Shown: positions 1 to 7,417 of the stretch, in pieces
Layout: each line of letters starts with the position of its first letter
Position numbering within the stretch: the stretch's first letter is position 1
NCBI GenBank assembly: GCA_012744395.1
Contig: JAAYCB010000290.1
Coordinates: 1-47,285 of the forward strand
DNA length: 47,285 nt
Reading direction: 5' to 3'
From: Pirellulaceae bacterium
GTDB taxonomy: Bacteria > Planctomycetota > Planctomycetia > Pirellulales > Thermoguttaceae
Notes under the pieces: model-generated
Told to the model about the DNA's origin: nothing
Database searches by the model: none
Seen by the model: only the letters and a program-made list of their open reading frames with translations
Program-made: the position numbers and the translations under genes

Positions 1-550
1 GCGTCGACCGGTGCTGAACCTTGATCGGGCGAACGTAGATCTTCCCTTCGTGGCGGAAAACGTCGAGCAGGAACTGCGTCGTCTGCGTGATCGGGTTCAG
101 CGCGAACGACGCGTGGTGATTCCGCAGGACGCTGAAGTAGGTCACGGTCTCCAGATCGAAGAGCCGGGGGCAGGTGAGCAGGAAAAAATTGCCCAGCATC
201 TGGTCCGCCGACCAGATCGACGCCAGCTCGGAAAGGCAGTCGAAGACATAGATCGCCCCTTTCCCGGCGCTCTCGATGACCCGGTGGACCTGGCCGACGA
301 AGCTCTCGAAACCGAGCTTCGGATCGGGCCGGTGAATCTCCACCCCGGGCCTTTCGCCGATCAACCGCTCGTGCGAGGCGAAGCGGAAGTAGACGAGCCG
401 GCGATCCTCCCGCAGGGCGGCTTCGGTGTACGGCGAGACCAGCGCCAGGTAGTCGCCAACCGAATCGACCTGCCAGACGATGTTGTCGCCCGGCATTACG
501 CCCCGCAGAACCCTGTCCAGCCCCGGCAGACCGGTTGTCAACTCGACCAT
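1..550 (-). CDS. Partial KaiC/RecA-fold domain protein, probable N-terminus of a PEP/pyruvate-binding protein
   Basis: A leftward gene starts at ATG 550 and runs off the left edge with 183 codons open and no stop. The peptide begins MVELTTGLPGLDRVLRG and contains PGDNIVWQVDS, YFRFASHE, YVFDCLSELA, MLGNFFLLTCP and VLRNHH. From memory these match the N-terminal domain of PEP-synthase/PPDK-related proteins (PEP/pyruvate-binding domain proteins) of planctomycetes and deltaproteobacteria, where a KaiC-like fold precedes the ATP-grasp module. TGLPGLDRVLRG is KaiC-like, but the Walker A position reads PGDNIVWQVDS, with no GKT/GKS, so classical ATP binding by this domain is unlikely. The catalytic part lies outside the window, so function is inferred. 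A TATAAT -10 lies about 125 bp upstream on this strand. Confidence 0.72.
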   Translation of the reverse strand, partial: MVELTTGLPGLDRVLRGVMPGDNIVWQVDSVGDYLALVSPYTEAALREDRRLVYFRFASHERLIGERPGVEIHRPDPKLGFESFVGQVHRVIESAGKGAIYVFDCLSELASIWSADQMLGNFFLLTCPRLFDLETVTYFSVLRNHHASFALNPITQTTQFLLDVFRHEGKIYVRPIKVQHRST

Positions 551-675
551 CGCCCCGTACCCGCCATTCGGAAGTCTGCCGCCGGGCAACCGCCGGGGTC
601 TCCGCGCAAGGCCCCACAGGGGACTCTCCCCGGTAAGCGGTTGCCGCCGCCGGGAGTCGTTCGGCCGCCGCTGGA

Positions 676-681
676 ATTATA
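676..681 (-). promoter_or_regulatory. Candidate -10 element for the leftward edge gene
   Basis: The reverse strand reads TATAAT, a perfect match to the sigma-70 -10 consensus and striking in this GC-rich DNA. It would start transcription near 669, about 120 nt ahead of ATG 550. No good -35 is visible (best TGGGCC at 17 bp), so this is a weak call resting on the -10 alone. The rest of 551-802 shows no gene. Confidence 0.3.
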
Positions 682-802
682 TCGCTCCGGCGGTGGCCGG
701 CCCAGGGCCGAACGCAAAGAGGACGCGTGCCGCCCATCCTTCGGAGCATCAAGCATGCAGGGTCCGCAGGGTCCCGTCGCCGGTCCGCCGCGGCGGTTGG
801 GA

Positions 803-1684
803 TTACCGGCTGCCGGGCTTTCCGCCGCCCGGCGGCGGATCGGCCGGAGCCTTGTCCAGTGGCCAGAGCTCCCAGCGGCGGACAAAGATCTCCGCCAGTT
901 CCGACTGGATCGTCAGCTTGCCCTCCGCCGGGTGGACATCGAAGGCCTCGTTGACCTTGACACCGTTGACGAGGACCGTAATCCGGTCGCCGCGGCAGAT
1001 CACTTCCATCCGCGTCCACTGGTCGCCGGGGCTTTCGACGTCGTTCTTGCCGCGGAAATCGATTGCGTCCTTCCAGTCCGGGTCGCGTCCGAACCAGTTG
1101 ACCCGGCCGGAGGTGAAGACCCTCTTCTCACCCCCCGCACGCCAGACGTACTCGCCGTCGCGGTCCTTGGCCACCTCGGCGGTCAGCTGGGGCTGCACCT
1201 GGCCGTTGCCGCGGACGACGATGAAGTCGCCCGTCCCCCCCTGGATGATCTGGGCCTCGATCGACTCCATCCAGATGCCGCCATACGCCCCCTCGGGACC
1301 TTGCGCGTGGACCAGCACGCCGGAATCCTTGGCGCGGTCGGCGCGGTTCCCCCAGGCCCGCTCCCCCCAGCGGAACTCGCAGATCATGTGGTAGTCGCGA
1401 TACGCGTGGCGGGTCGACACGCCCCCCATCCCGTCGCCGGAAATGTGCAGGAGGCCGTCATGGACCGTGACGATCTTGTTCGGGTCCTCGTACTTCGTGT
1501 CGCGAAAGTACGTGTACAGCCCCTCGAGGTCCCGGCCGTTGAACAGCTTGATGACCCCTTCGGTCGGCGCGATCGCCGGGCCGGCGGCCTCGGTGGCGGC
1601 TTCGGCGGCGGCCAACCGCGCCGCCAGGCCCGCCGCCAGGCCAAGGGACAACGTCAACAGGATGGATCGCCAGCGATCGTTCAT
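803..1684 (-). CDS. Secreted DUF1080 (3-keto-disaccharide hydrolase-like) protein
   Basis: The 293-residue protein has a cleavable Sec leader (residues 1 to about 27, ending LAARLAAAEA). One DUF1080 beta-jelly-roll domain follows (about 43-275): the opening VIKLFNGRDLEGLYTYF, central YHMICEFRWGE, SGVLVHAQGPEG and SIEAQIIQGGTGDF, and a closing WTRMEVICRGDRITVLVNG strand pair are all family hallmarks. Some members hydrolyse 3-keto-glycosides made by Gfo/Idh/MocA-type dehydrogenases; which sugar is used here cannot be told. A GGAGG Shine-Dalgarno lies at 1693-1697. It is 54 bp downstream of the deacetylase-like gene on the same strand, so the two are probably cotranscribed. The proline/glycine-rich C-terminus looks like a disordered tail. 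Confidence 0.9.
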   Translation of the reverse strand: MNDRWRSILLTLSLGLAAGLAARLAAAEAATEAAGPAIAPTEGVIKLFNGRDLEGLYTYFRDTKYEDPNKIVTVHDGLLHISGDGMGGVSTRHAYRDYHMICEFRWGERAWGNRADRAKDSGVLVHAQGPEGAYGGIWMESIEAQIIQGGTGDFIVVRGNGQVQPQLTAEVAKDRDGEYVWRAGGEKRVFTSGRVNWFGRDPDWKDAIDFRGKNDVESPGDQWTRMEVICRGDRITVLVNGVKVNEAFDVHPAEGKLTIQSELAEIFVRRWELWPLDKAPADPPPGGGKPGSR

Positions 1685-1738
1685 CCGCAGTCCTCCAAGT
1701 GGCCGCTCCTTGAGAGGGGAGACGGCCAGGTGTAAACA

Positions 1739-2983
1739 CTAACCCTCTTCCCGCACGACCCGAGCGTGCTGGGCAACATATCGATAGCAGTACAGCCAGC
1801 CGTTGGCCACATACCAGACGTCCTTGCGGCCGGCGATGTGCGCCAGATGCTGAACCAGGCTCGATCCCTGGACGGCCTCGATTGGCGGCCGCGAATCGTG
1901 GATCACGCTGTTCTGGTAGCGATCCGGATGCCACATCGCGTAGAAGATCTGCCCGGCGTCGATCACCCGCTGAAACGCCGCGTCGAGCGCTTCCACGTCC
2001 TCGCGCCAGTAGCGGCCGGCCGGCTTGCGGCCCTGGAACACGGCGTCGTACGCCTTGTAGCTCAGCCCCCCAACGCCGTAGAAGCCGTGCTCGGCGTTCC
2101 ACGAAGCGTAATCGACGCTCTTCGGATTGTCGTGGGAATTGTAGCCGCGGACAAACAGGAATTGCCCGGCGCTGGTCGCCAGCAGCGGAGCGTCCTGATA
2201 GCCGCAGGTCAGAATGTGCTCGAAAATGTGCTGCCCCCAGGGGATGTTTTTCAGCCTGGCGAGCAGCTCGTCCCGGCAACCGAGTATCTCGCTGCGGTAG
2301 CCGCGGACCGCATACGCCGCGGCGCTACAGGGATGGGTCTCGGCGTGGACCGCCGGCTCCCAGCTTCGATCGCCCCGATCGAGTTCCGCCTGGAGCGTCT
2401 GCCAGAAGGACTCCGCGCCGGCCGAGCGGGTATTGATCGCGATCGAGACGGGCAGGCCCTGCGACCGGCAGACCGCCAGCGCCGCCTGGTACTTGTCGGA
2501 CCGGTCGTCTTCGGCCCCCTGCCATGGGGCGCCGGGGTTGGCCGTCGCCCGAAAACCCCAGTTGTCCAGCGAGAGCGAGTAGGCGGCCTTTCTCCCATCG
2601 TAATAGCGGGCGATCTCAACGAACTCGGCCTGGCCCGCGCCGGAAAACTCCAGCAGGATCGTGGGCGTCGAGCGGAAGCCGACCGAGACATAGGCCTTTT
2701 CCGCCTCGGCGTCGTAGCGCACGCATTCCTGGCCGTTGAACAAATCGTTCGGCCCTTTCCGATCCAGCGGCGTCCAGGGGTCGCCCGACGCGTCGCGGCG
2801 GCTGGCCTTGAACTCGCGCGACCCGCCGGGGACGTGAAACACGTAGGTCGCCGGATAGCGGCATCCGAACCTGCGCCACATCTCGGCGTCGATCGATATG
2901 CGGAAGGTCGGGTTGGCTGCCGGGATCGACTCCGTGGCCGCCAGGATCAGCAGGCAGAAAAAAACAATCGACGTTCGGTGCAT
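1739..2983 (-). CDS. Secreted NodB-like polysaccharide deacetylase family protein
   Basis: A 414-residue protein with a Sec leader (1 to about 23). Residues about 25-125 form a beta-rich N-terminal region. From about 130 a NodB-type barrel follows: AAYSLSLDNWG aligns with the first deacetylase motif (usually TFDD) and VHAETHPC with the HxxxH metal motif. If that alignment is right, the catalytic-base Asp is kept but the neighbouring metal Asp is Asn. The protein may therefore be an altered deacetylase or a non-catalytic relative. FYAMWHPDRYQN near the C-terminus could supply the last conserved His. It is first in a leftward unit with the DUF1080 gene and diverges from the C69 dipeptidase. The substrate is unknown; a cell-wall or environmental acetylated polysaccharide is likely. 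Confidence 0.75.
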   Translation of the reverse strand: MHRTSIVFFCLLILAATESIPAANPTFRISIDAEMWRRFGCRYPATYVFHVPGGSREFKASRRDASGDPWTPLDRKGPNDLFNGQECVRYDAEAEKAYVSVGFRSTPTILLEFSGAGQAEFVEIARYYDGRKAAYSLSLDNWGFRATANPGAPWQGAEDDRSDKYQAALAVCRSQGLPVSIAINTRSAGAESFWQTLQAELDRGDRSWEPAVHAETHPCSAAAYAVRGYRSEILGCRDELLARLKNIPWGQHIFEHILTCGYQDAPLLATSAGQFLFVRGYNSHDNPKSVDYASWNAEHGFYGVGGLSYKAYDAVFQGRKPAGRYWREDVEALDAAFQRVIDAGQIFYAMWHPDRYQNSVIHDSRPPIEAVQGSSLVQHLAHIAGRKDVWYVANGWLYCYRYVAQHARVVREEG

Positions 2984-3114
2984 CTGCGATACCCCTGTGG
3001 TTGGTCGGAACCGGCAAAACGCGTCTCACGGTAAACCAGTCCGCGGCGCGCGTCAAGCATTTCCCGCAAATCCCGCGGGGCGGGAGGCAAACGCGTTCCG
3101 CCCGGCCGGCTTTG

Positions 3115-3143
3115 TTGCCACCCCCGCCGCGATTCGCTACGCT
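3115..3143 (+). promoter_or_regulatory. Candidate promoter of the C69 dipeptidase gene
   Basis: TTGCCA (3115-3120, 5/6 to the -35 consensus), a 17-bp spacer and TACGCT (3138-3143, 3/6 to the -10). The spacing is ideal but the -10 is weak. It would give a leader of about 40 nt before ATG 3192. Confidence 0.3.
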
Positions 3144-3191
3144 GGTCCGAGTGCCGGACCCCGCAGCGGATCGCGTTCGACGGAGACAACC

Positions 3192-4631
3192 ATGACCGAT
3201 TTTCGCAGAGGCTTGCTGATTGTTGCCGTGATTCTCGCCACGGTGGCGGGGGCAATCGCCTGCGACGGGATCGTCGTCGGCCGCCTGGCGTCGGTCGACG
3301 GCTCGGTCCTGCTGGGCCACAACGAGGAGAACGCGCTGGATCGCGTCCTCGAGTTCCGCAAGATTCCGCCGATCGGGTCGGGTGCGGATGGCAAGGTGGA
3401 CCTCGGACGCGGCGGCCAGATCGACTCCGTGCCGGAGACTTGCGGGTTCTTGTGGAGCGAGAATCCGGGCCTGGAATTCAGCGACGGCTATCTGAACGAA
3501 TCGGGCGTGGCCGTCGTCAGCATCCAGTGCCTCTCGCGCGAGGACGGCTACGACGCGCTGGTCGCCCGCGGTGAAATCCGCCACGGCGGGATCGGCTACA
3601 TGCTTCGCCGGCTCGTGGCCCAGCGGGCGGACTCGGCCCGCGAGGGCATGGAGTTGATCGGGCGGCTTGTCGAAGAGTTTGGCTACGTCGACTCGGGCCG
3701 CACCTACGCCGTGGCCGATCCGCGGGAGGCCTGGGTGGTGGAGGTCGTCCGCGGCCGCCGCTGGGTGGCCCAGCGCGTGCCGGACGATGCCGTGGTGATT
3801 CTGCCCGCCCGGCATGTGATTGGGGAAATCGATCTGGATGATGCGGACAACTTCCGCGCGTCGCCGGACCTGGTCAGCTACGCCGCCAAGCGGGGCTGGT
3901 TCGATCCGGCCGGCGGCAAGCCGTTCAACTTCCGCCTTGCCTACCAGGTTGCCGAGCGGACCGGTCCCGCCGCGCGCCAATTTCGCGGCCAGGAAGTCGT
4001 CTCCGGCAAACCGGCCCAGTGGCCGCCCGCCGAGCCGCTGCCGTTCTCCATCCGCCCCCCCAAACGGTTGTCGGTGGCTGACGTGGCGGCCCTGCTCCGC
4101 GATCCGGGCGGAGTCGCCGCTTTCTTCAACAAGTCGACCCAGGAGGCGGCCGTCTTCCAGCTTCGTTCCAACCTGCCCACCGAGATCGGCTGCGTCTACT
4201 GGCGGACCACCGGCCGGCCCGACATCAGCGTTTTCACGCCCTGGCACGCGGGCATCACGGCCACGCCCGAAAGCTATGGCCGCCCCGGCGCAGCGGCGGA
4301 TTTGCTCTCGCTTACGCAGCATTTTCAGCCCAAGCCCGAGGTTTTCCAGCCCGACGACGCGCGCGCGTGGTGGAAATTCAAGCGGCTCGCCCGGGCAGTG
4401 GACCAGGCCTACGCCGCGCGGATCGGGACAGTCCGGGCGACATGGTCGGCGATGGAGCAACGCCTTTTCGAGGAGCAGTCGCAGATCGAGGCCAAGGCGC
4501 TGGCGCTGTGGGACGACGACCGGCAAGCCGCCAGAAGCCTGCTGACCCGATTTTGCTGCGATCGGGCGCTGGCGGCCTGCGACCTGGCCGAGAAGCTGGC
4601 CGAGAAGCTGACCGCCGAAGCCGGCCCGTGA
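3192..4631 (+). CDS. Secreted C69-family dipeptidase
   Basis: The 479-residue protein belongs to peptidase family C69 (PepD-like, N-terminal nucleophile fold). After a leader of about 23 residues comes Cys24 in ACDGIVVGRLASVDG, matching the family's N-terminal nucleophile Cys; GHNEEN follows at the usual place, then LNESGVAVVS, GRTYAVADPREAWVVEV and LPARHVIGEIDLDD. Removal of the signal peptide would itself expose the catalytic Cys. ATG 3192 was chosen because it begins directly with the hydrophobic leader (MTDFRRGLLIVAVILA); the reading frame continues 98 codons upstream but that part looks non-coding. It is probably a periplasmic or exported peptidase with dipeptide substrates. It is monocistronic, with 234 bp before the next gene. 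Confidence 0.88.
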   Translation: MTDFRRGLLIVAVILATVAGAIACDGIVVGRLASVDGSVLLGHNEENALDRVLEFRKIPPIGSGADGKVDLGRGGQIDSVPETCGFLWSENPGLEFSDGYLNESGVAVVSIQCLSREDGYDALVARGEIRHGGIGYMLRRLVAQRADSAREGMELIGRLVEEFGYVDSGRTYAVADPREAWVVEVVRGRRWVAQRVPDDAVVILPARHVIGEIDLDDADNFRASPDLVSYAAKRGWFDPAGGKPFNFRLAYQVAERTGPAARQFRGQEVVSGKPAQWPPAEPLPFSIRPPKRLSVADVAALLRDPGGVAAFFNKSTQEAAVFQLRSNLPTEIGCVYWRTTGRPDISVFTPWHAGITATPESYGRPGAAADLLSLTQHFQPKPEVFQPDDARAWWKFKRLARAVDQAYAARIGTVRATWSAMEQRLFEEQSQIEAKALALWDDDRQAARSLLTRFCCDRALAACDLAEKLAEKLTAEAGP

Positions 4632-4865
4632 CGCGCGCCGCCCTCCGGGCACGCGTTTTACCACCCCGCAGAGGAACCTGCCGTCACGGGCTAGTAGCGG
4701 ATCGCAACGCCGCGTCGGCGCCCCCCCCTTCGGCGTTTGGGCGGGTCCGCCGGGATGCTGGACAGCCGGGGTGTTTCTTGACAGAATAAATTGCCGTCCA
4801 CGCCCGGACCGGCTCCGGGCGGTCTGCAATCCGCAGGTCTCGTCTACAGAGGGGGAGAGACAACC

Positions 4866-5276
4866 ATGGCCAAGAAAGCGCTCAGAGAGGTGCGGTTCGC
4901 CACGGCGGGGGATGTGATGCACAAGGAGGTCGTGTGCATCGAAGGCAAGAAGACCGTGGCCGACGCGATCCGGTTGATGCGCGACAAGCAGGTCTCCAGC
5001 CTGATCGTCAATCGCCGCGGGGTCGAGGATGCCTTCGGGATCATCACCCGCAAGGACGTGGTCAGCAAGGTCGTGGACCCGGGAAAAGACCCTAGCGCGG
5101 TAAAGGTCTTTGAGATCATGTCCAAGCCGCTGATCACGGTCTCGCCCGGCCTCCAGCTGAAATACTGCGCCCGGCTGTTCAACGCCGCGGGAATCCGCCG
5201 CGCCGTGGTGTTCGACGGCAAGCAGATTGTCGGCATTCTGAGCAATACCGACATCTTCAACGCGATCGAGGTCTAG
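4866..5276 (+). CDS. CBS-domain pair protein
   Basis: A 136-residue cytoplasmic protein made almost entirely of two CBS motifs (about 12-68 and 76-132). The first reads ATAGDVMHKEVVCIEG, then VADAIRLMRDKQVSSLIV and FGIITRKDVVSKV; the second EIMSKPLITVSPG, AGIRRAVVFDGKQIVGILSNTDI. Such stand-alone pairs usually bind adenine nucleotides and regulate a partner protein; no partner is identifiable here. ATG 4866 is preferred over an in-frame ATG at 4791 because a strong GGGGGAGAG sits just ahead and the domain begins immediately after. A perfect TTGACA occurs at 4778-4783 but I see no -10 at the right distance. Confidence 0.88.
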   Translation: MAKKALREVRFATAGDVMHKEVVCIEGKKTVADAIRLMRDKQVSSLIVNRRGVEDAFGIITRKDVVSKVVDPGKDPSAVKVFEIMSKPLITVSPGLQLKYCARLFNAAGIRRAVVFDGKQIVGILSNTDIFNAIEV

Positions 5277-5508
5277 GAGGGGCGGAGTGCCTCGCCAGCC
5301 TCCATCCGTTGGTTGAATTCTCCGGCTGAGCCCGGCGGCGACCATGGCCGCGCGTCCCGCTTCGGTCTATACTGGTCTGCGCAGTGGCCGGCGGTTCCCG
5401 CCGCCGCGCCAGCGACGGCGTCTTCTTGACCGATGCGGGAACCGCGGCCGCCAGCGCCGCCGCGACAAGCGCCTGTTGCCTGCCGGCTGAACAACAAGGA
5501 GTACCCAG

Positions 5509-5850
5509 ATGAGAGAATTCGATCACATCGGCCTCACCTCGACCGTCAAGCGTCCCAACGAGATGTGGGTCGAGTCCAGCCGGGTCTGGGTTACCGACCC
5601 CAAGGAAAGTCCGGATCTGATCGAGTACCTGCGCTACGAACCAGACAGCACGGTCAACAGCAAGCTGCGCGAAAAGCCGCATCTCTGCTTCCGCGTGGAC
5701 GACCTCGAGAAGGAGATGGAAGGCGCCGAGGTCCTTCTCGGCCCGTTCGCACCGGTCCCCGGCCTTCGCGTGGTCTTCGTCTACAAAGAAGGCGTTTGCT
5801 GGGAGTTCATGGAAAGCACGGCCGGCGCCGACTGGCACAAGACACCTTGA
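5509..5850 (+). CDS. VOC-fold (glyoxalase/bleomycin-resistance-like) small protein
   Basis: A 113-residue protein with the compact beta-alpha-beta pattern of the vicinal oxygen chelate superfamily: it opens FDHIGLTS with a His in the first strand, has KPHLCFRVDDLEKEMEG in the middle and ends VVFVYKEGVCWEFME. In this family His and Glu at those places commonly bind a metal, so a lyase, isomerase or dioxygenase-like activity is possible, but no substrate can be named. AAGGAG lies 8 bp upstream of ATG 5509. It is followed at once by the convergent hydrolase gene (18 bp). A TATACT at about 5376-5381 could be a -10, but I find no convincing -35. Confidence 0.75.
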   Translation: MREFDHIGLTSTVKRPNEMWVESSRVWVTDPKESPDLIEYLRYEPDSTVNSKLREKPHLCFRVDDLEKEMEGAEVLLGPFAPVPGLRVVFVYKEGVCWEFMESTAGADWHKTP

Positions 5851-5868
5851 GCGACTGCCCGGGGCGTC

Positions 5869-7158
5869 TCAATCGCCCTCGGACCGTACCCCGCGGAGAA
5901 ATCCGATCAGCAGCCGGCTCGTCTCCTCGGGCTGTTCCTGCTGGACCCAGTGGCCTGCGCCATCGACCATGTGCACACCGCGGATGTCCGTGCAAGCCCG
6001 GTTTTGCATCCGCTCGAGAGCCCCCGGACTCTGATAGCTGCCCCAGTCGCTCGCGCCGGAGATGAAGATCGACGGCTGGTCGATCGTCCGGTCTGCAAAC
6101 AGTTCCTGCTCGGCGGCGCCGATCTCGCCGGACCGGTACCAGTTCAGCCCTCCCTGGAAGCCGGTGCGGCGATACTCCTCGGTATAGACCCGCAGTTCGT
6201 CGTCGGGCAGCCAGCGGTTGGCGGCGATCTGCTCCGGTGTGGGCATCTGCCTGGCCACGGTCTCGGCCATGCCCTCCTCAAGGTCCATGATGTAGTAGGT
6301 GGGCATCTTGGCCATCTCGGCCGCCGTCCTCGCCGCCAGCCGGAATGGCCGGTTGCCCGGCCAGTCGGCGCTCTTGTAATGGAAGTAGCCGCGGAGGAAT
6401 GCGTGGACGCCCTGCGGCGCGTTGCGCATGTTGTCGTTGGCCTCGCGGGTCGTGTAGTATCGCTGGTAATGCTTGCGCGGACGCGGCAGCGCGGCCAGCT
6501 CGTCGAACAGGCTCGTCCCCGACGGCGGGGAGGGCCGCGGCGGATCGTCCGCCGTGTCGAACGGCAGCGAGGGAGTTCCGGCGAACGGGGCGCTCATCAG
6601 CGCGACCGAGCGGAACACGTCGGGACGAGTCACCGCGCACCAGGCGGCGATCGGCGCGCCGAAGTCGTGCCCCACCACCGCCGCCACGGATCGATATCCC
6701 AGCGCGAAGACCAATCCGAGAGCGTCGCGAACAACGTTCAGGCGGCGGAAGGAGGCCAGGTCGCCATCGTAGTCGCCATCCCAGCCGGTCGTGCGGCCGT
6801 AGCCGCGTTGGTCCGGGGCGAAGACATGGTAGCCCGCCTTCGCCAACGGCAGCATGACCTTTCGCCAACTGTAGGCCAGCTCCGGGAAACCATGGAGCAG
6901 CAGCACGCCCGGCCGATTCCCTTCCCCAGATCCAGCCTCCAGCACGTGCATCCGCAGGCCGTTGATGCCGTCGATGAAACGCGAGCGCACGCCGGCCGGC
7001 AGAACGTCTTCCGCCAGAGGGCCGACCTGGCCGGTCTCCCCGCCCGCCCGCGCTGTGGTGCCGATCGCCGATGCAGGCGCGGCTGGCGACGAAAGAGCCG
7101 CGGGGGCGGCGGCGGCGAGGATCCGCAAGAGTTGGCGGCGGGTGATGCTTGAATTCAT
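5869..7158 (-). CDS. Tat-exported alpha/beta hydrolase, epoxide-hydrolase-like
   Basis: The 429-residue protein begins MNSSITRRQLLRIL, a twin-arginine leader, so a folded enzyme is exported. The alpha/beta hydrolase core spans about 60-425: oxyanion motif HGFPE (89-93), FAPDQRGYGRT, nucleophile elbow VGHDFGAP with Asp165 where serine hydrolases carry Ser, and a catalytic His in DGAGHWVQQEQPEE near the C-terminus. An Asp nucleophile with HGFPE is typical of epoxide hydrolases and haloalkane dehalogenases; ring-opening Tyr candidates lie in the cap (RYYTTRE, TYYIMD). The cap is unusually rich in Arg and Tyr. It diverges from the Gfo/Idh/MocA gene at 7418 across a 259-bp shared upstream region. 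The substrate is unknown. Confidence 0.87.
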   Translation of the reverse strand: MNSSITRRQLLRILAAAAPAALSSPAAPASAIGTTARAGGETGQVGPLAEDVLPAGVRSRFIDGINGLRMHVLEAGSGEGNRPGVLLLHGFPELAYSWRKVMLPLAKAGYHVFAPDQRGYGRTTGWDGDYDGDLASFRRLNVVRDALGLVFALGYRSVAAVVGHDFGAPIAAWCAVTRPDVFRSVALMSAPFAGTPSLPFDTADDPPRPSPPSGTSLFDELAALPRPRKHYQRYYTTREANDNMRNAPQGVHAFLRGYFHYKSADWPGNRPFRLAARTAAEMAKMPTYYIMDLEEGMAETVARQMPTPEQIAANRWLPDDELRVYTEEYRRTGFQGGLNWYRSGEIGAAEQELFADRTIDQPSIFISGASDWGSYQSPGALERMQNRACTDIRGVHMVDGAGHWVQQEQPEETSRLLIGFLRGVRSEGD

Positions 7159-7282
7159 GGCTGATCGTCCTCGATCTTGGCGGGAATCGGATGCGCGGCT
7201 TCTCCGGATAGTGTCGCGTGCTCGGAGTCCGTAGACAAGAGTCCGACGATCCGAGGCGAGGCGGCCGCCCGGCCGGCGTGGA

Positions 7283-7312
7283 TTGCCGCGGCTGGGCGGG
7301 TGCGGCTATAGT
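7283..7312 (+). promoter_or_regulatory. Candidate promoter of the first Gfo/Idh/MocA gene
   Basis: TTGCCG (7283-7288, 4/6), 18-bp spacer, TATAGT (7307-7312, 5/6). It would start transcription near 7319 and leave a leader of about 100 nt, which supports GTG 7418 over a start at 7283, since the latter would lie upstream of the transcript. Confidence 0.38.
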
Positions 7313-7403
7313 AAGGTCTCCCGCCGTCGGCGGCGGCGCCCGGATCGATCGGGCGTGCGGCGCCTGGCCGCCCGCGCCCGAGTTGACTGGCCCTTTTTTT
7401 CGC

Positions 7404-7409
7404 AGGAGG
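7404..7409 (+). promoter_or_regulatory. Shine-Dalgarno fixing GTG 7418
   Basis: A perfect AGGAGG lies 8 nt upstream of GTG 7418. Translation from there begins VSSYSRRDFLG, placing the twin-arginine motif at the N-terminus as expected. The longer in-frame reading would bury the leader behind 45 Arg-rich residues. Confidence 0.75.
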
Positions 7410-7417
7410 AATTGCCC

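Noticed and set aside
3255..3266. Possible lipobox (AIAC) in the C69 dipeptidase leader
   Set aside because: The Cys is at the position of the family's N-terminal catalytic nucleophile; lipidation would destroy activity, and -3 Ala is a poor lipobox residue.
4700..4740. GC-rich hairpin potential after the C69 gene
   Set aside because: AACGCCG and CGGCGTT can pair but the loop is long and no T-run follows, so a terminator is not supported.
4778..4783. Perfect TTGACA upstream of the CBS gene
   Set aside because: No -10-like hexamer at 15-19 bp; the sequence there is GC-rich.
2616..5345. A 909-codon leftward open frame across the C69 dipeptidase and CBS genes
   Set aside because: It crosses several well-supported genes and intergenic DNA; composition is that of an antisense shadow.
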